Source: a virus. Taken from it: DNA of 25,902 nucleotides. Position numbers and translations under genes: made by a program. Position 1 is the stretch's first letter. Each line of letters opens with the position of its first letter. The notes beneath the pieces were generated by a model. It was not told the DNA's origin. It worked only from the letters and a program-made list of their open reading frames with translations, and did not search any database. Location of the stretch: positions 1 to 25,902 of the IMG/VR virus record IMGVR_UViG_3300022752_000344, one strand, 5' to 3'. Of this stretch, positions 24,684 to 25,902 are shown piece by piece.

Positions 24684-25902
24684 ATGGCGACAGTCGACAA
24701 AGCCTTCCGAATTAAGAATGGTTTAGTTGTTGAAGGTAGTACGGCTACCGTTAACGGTCAAAACGTTCTTACAGAAGCATCAACGTCATTTCTAGCAGAG
24801 TATGTTGCTGATACCGTAGGCGCAATGGTAACAAGCAATACAGAGTCTGGCATTACCGTAACATACGATGATGCAGATAATACACTAGATTTTGATGTTG
24901 CAGATTTTACAATTACACTTGGTGGAGATCTTTCAGGTTCTGTAACAATTACAGATCTTGCAAACGCAACTCTTACCGCATCTATTGCAACAAACTCTGT
25001 TGCACTTGGCACAGACACAACAGGTAACTATGTAGCATCTGTTACATCTGGCTCAGGACTTTCAATCACTGGATCAATTGGAGAAGGTTCAACAATTGTT
25101 CTAGCAAACGATGACAAAGGTTCTTCACAAAATATTTTCAAGAATATTGCAATCACTGGTGGGGCAACAGTTGTAGCAGACTCAAATGATGATACTGTCA
25201 CATTTACTGCTGGCACTGGTGTTTCTCTTGTTGCTGCTACATCAAGCGATACAATTACAGTAACAAACACTGGTGTAACACAACTTACTGGAACAGCAAA
25301 TGAAATTGAAGTTTCTGCTGCAACTGGATCAATTACAATTGGTCTTCCAGATAACGTAACAATTGGTCAAGACCTAACAGTTACTGGTAATCTAACTGTT
25401 AACGGTACAACCACAACTCTTAATACAGAAACGCTTTCTATTGAAGATAATATTATTCTTCTAAATGGCAATGTAACAAGCACCCCATCAACAAACGCAG
25501 GTATTGAAGTTGAGCGTGGTACTTCAGCAAACGCATCTCTATACTGGGATGAGACAGCAGACAAGTGGTATGTAAATGATTCTACAACTTCTAAGGCAAT
25601 TGCTTTGGTTGGAGATGCAACATTTAATACCTTCTCAACATTCACAGATGGTTCAAACAGCGCAACTCCAGATTCATCTTCAGATACATTTACATTTACT
25701 GGTGGAACGGGTGTTAGCGTATCAATTAACGCAGGTGCAGATAGTTTAACAATTACAAACGAAGGTGTTAGAACCATCACAGGAACTGCAGATCAAATTT
25801 CTACAACTGCATCAACTGGTTCTGTTACTTTGTCTCTACCACAGGGCATTGCAACAACTTCTAGCCCAACATTTGCATCACTTACTCTTAACGGAGCATT
25901 AA
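24684..25902 (+). CDS. Large tail fibre/structural protein, 3' end outside the window (406 aa seen)
   Basis: Starts MATVDKAFRIKNGLVVEGST behind AAGGAGATAA, and the frame stays open to the window edge. Thr/Ser/Ala-rich repeats (SGITVTYDDADNTLDFDVAD, ITVTNTGVTQLTGTANEIEV) lead to LTVTGNLTVNGTTTTLNTET, then SIEDNIILLNGNVTS, a segment I recognise from structural proteins of T4-like cyanophages. NAGIEVERGTSANASLYWDE follows, and then the repeat type resumes (VRTITGTADQISTTASTGSV). Likely a long trimeric fibre. Confidence 0.8.
   Translation, partial: MATVDKAFRIKNGLVVEGSTATVNGQNVLTEASTSFLAEYVADTVGAMVTSNTESGITVTYDDADNTLDFDVADFTITLGGDLSGSVTITDLANATLTASIATNSVALGTDTTGNYVASVTSGSGLSITGSIGEGSTIVLANDDKGSSQNIFKNIAITGGATVVADSNDDTVTFTAGTGVSLVAATSSDTITVTNTGVTQLTGTANEIEVSAATGSITIGLPDNVTIGQDLTVTGNLTVNGTTTTLNTETLSIEDNIILLNGNVTSTPSTNAGIEVERGTSANASLYWDETADKWYVNDSTTSKAIALVGDATFNTFSTFTDGSNSATPDSSSDTFTFTGGTGVSVSINAGADSLTITNEGVRTITGTADQISTTASTGSVTLSLPQGIATTSSPTFASLTLNGAL

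Noticed and set aside
1-25902. Insertion sequences, integrase or attachment sites
   Set aside because: No transposase or recombinase motifs and no flanking repeats were seen, so lysogeny cannot be judged from this window.

Overview
This window is part of a double-stranded DNA phage genome (or prophage-like element) that is AT-rich apart from its glycine-repeat genes. The host is probably a low-GC actinobacterium; freshwater or marine planktonic lineages are a guess. The phage call rests on a gp88-family protein, a signal-peptide endolysin, a holin-like protein and a long array of tail-fibre and adhesin genes. The actinobacterial inference rests on gp88 and other small proteins familiar from actinobacteriophages, many promoters placed so that the mRNA starts at the ATG (leaderless), and TGTGA-N6-TCACA operators like those of actinobacterial CRP/GlxR regulators. 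No database search was possible, so all names come from recognition of motifs.

Left arm (1-6911, minus strand): about 22 small early-type genes in short tightly packed operons, often with TAATG, ATGA or TAA-ATG junctions. Several encode proteins of only 21-60 aa. Most operons have a clear -35/17 bp/-10 promoter and an AGAAAGGA-type ribosome binding site. The gaps between operons hold a repeated set of control elements: an oriented GCCGCC motif (AAATTTGCCGCC), CRP-like palindromes, a GGCGTG/GATTTG/GTCAGT block around the -35, and four hairpins with compensatory base changes. A 140-bp gap at 5088-5226 adds two DnaA boxes and an 11-bp inverted repeat and is a candidate replication origin.

Switch region (6912-8200): a 316-bp divergent control region, then a short plus-strand operon of six small genes (7228-8152) ending in a strong terminator. 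It uses the same promoter and CRP-box grammar as the left arm.

Middle (8259-9757): a HAD-type phosphatase, small Cys-rich proteins, a holin-like membrane protein, and a hairpin RNA candidate with its own promoter at 9662-9739. Promoters here change to an extended -10 type (TGN-TATAAT), often leaderless.

Right arm (9758-25902, plus strand): virion tail proteins, namely Ig-like/BppU-like baseplate proteins, tail fibres with a shared C-terminal domain, three related beta-rich proteins, and four glycine-rich genes with six polyglycine modules resembling T-even/S16 gp38-type adhesins. Many have their own extended -10 promoter. A convergent, secreted lysozyme-like endolysin (22417-22974, minus) interrupts the array. 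The last gene is cut by the window edge.

The most notable feature is the regulatory grammar of the early region: five perfect and one near-perfect CRP/GlxR-like boxes placed about 64-86 bp upstream of predicted starts, which suggests the phage reads the host's cAMP/CRP-type state.
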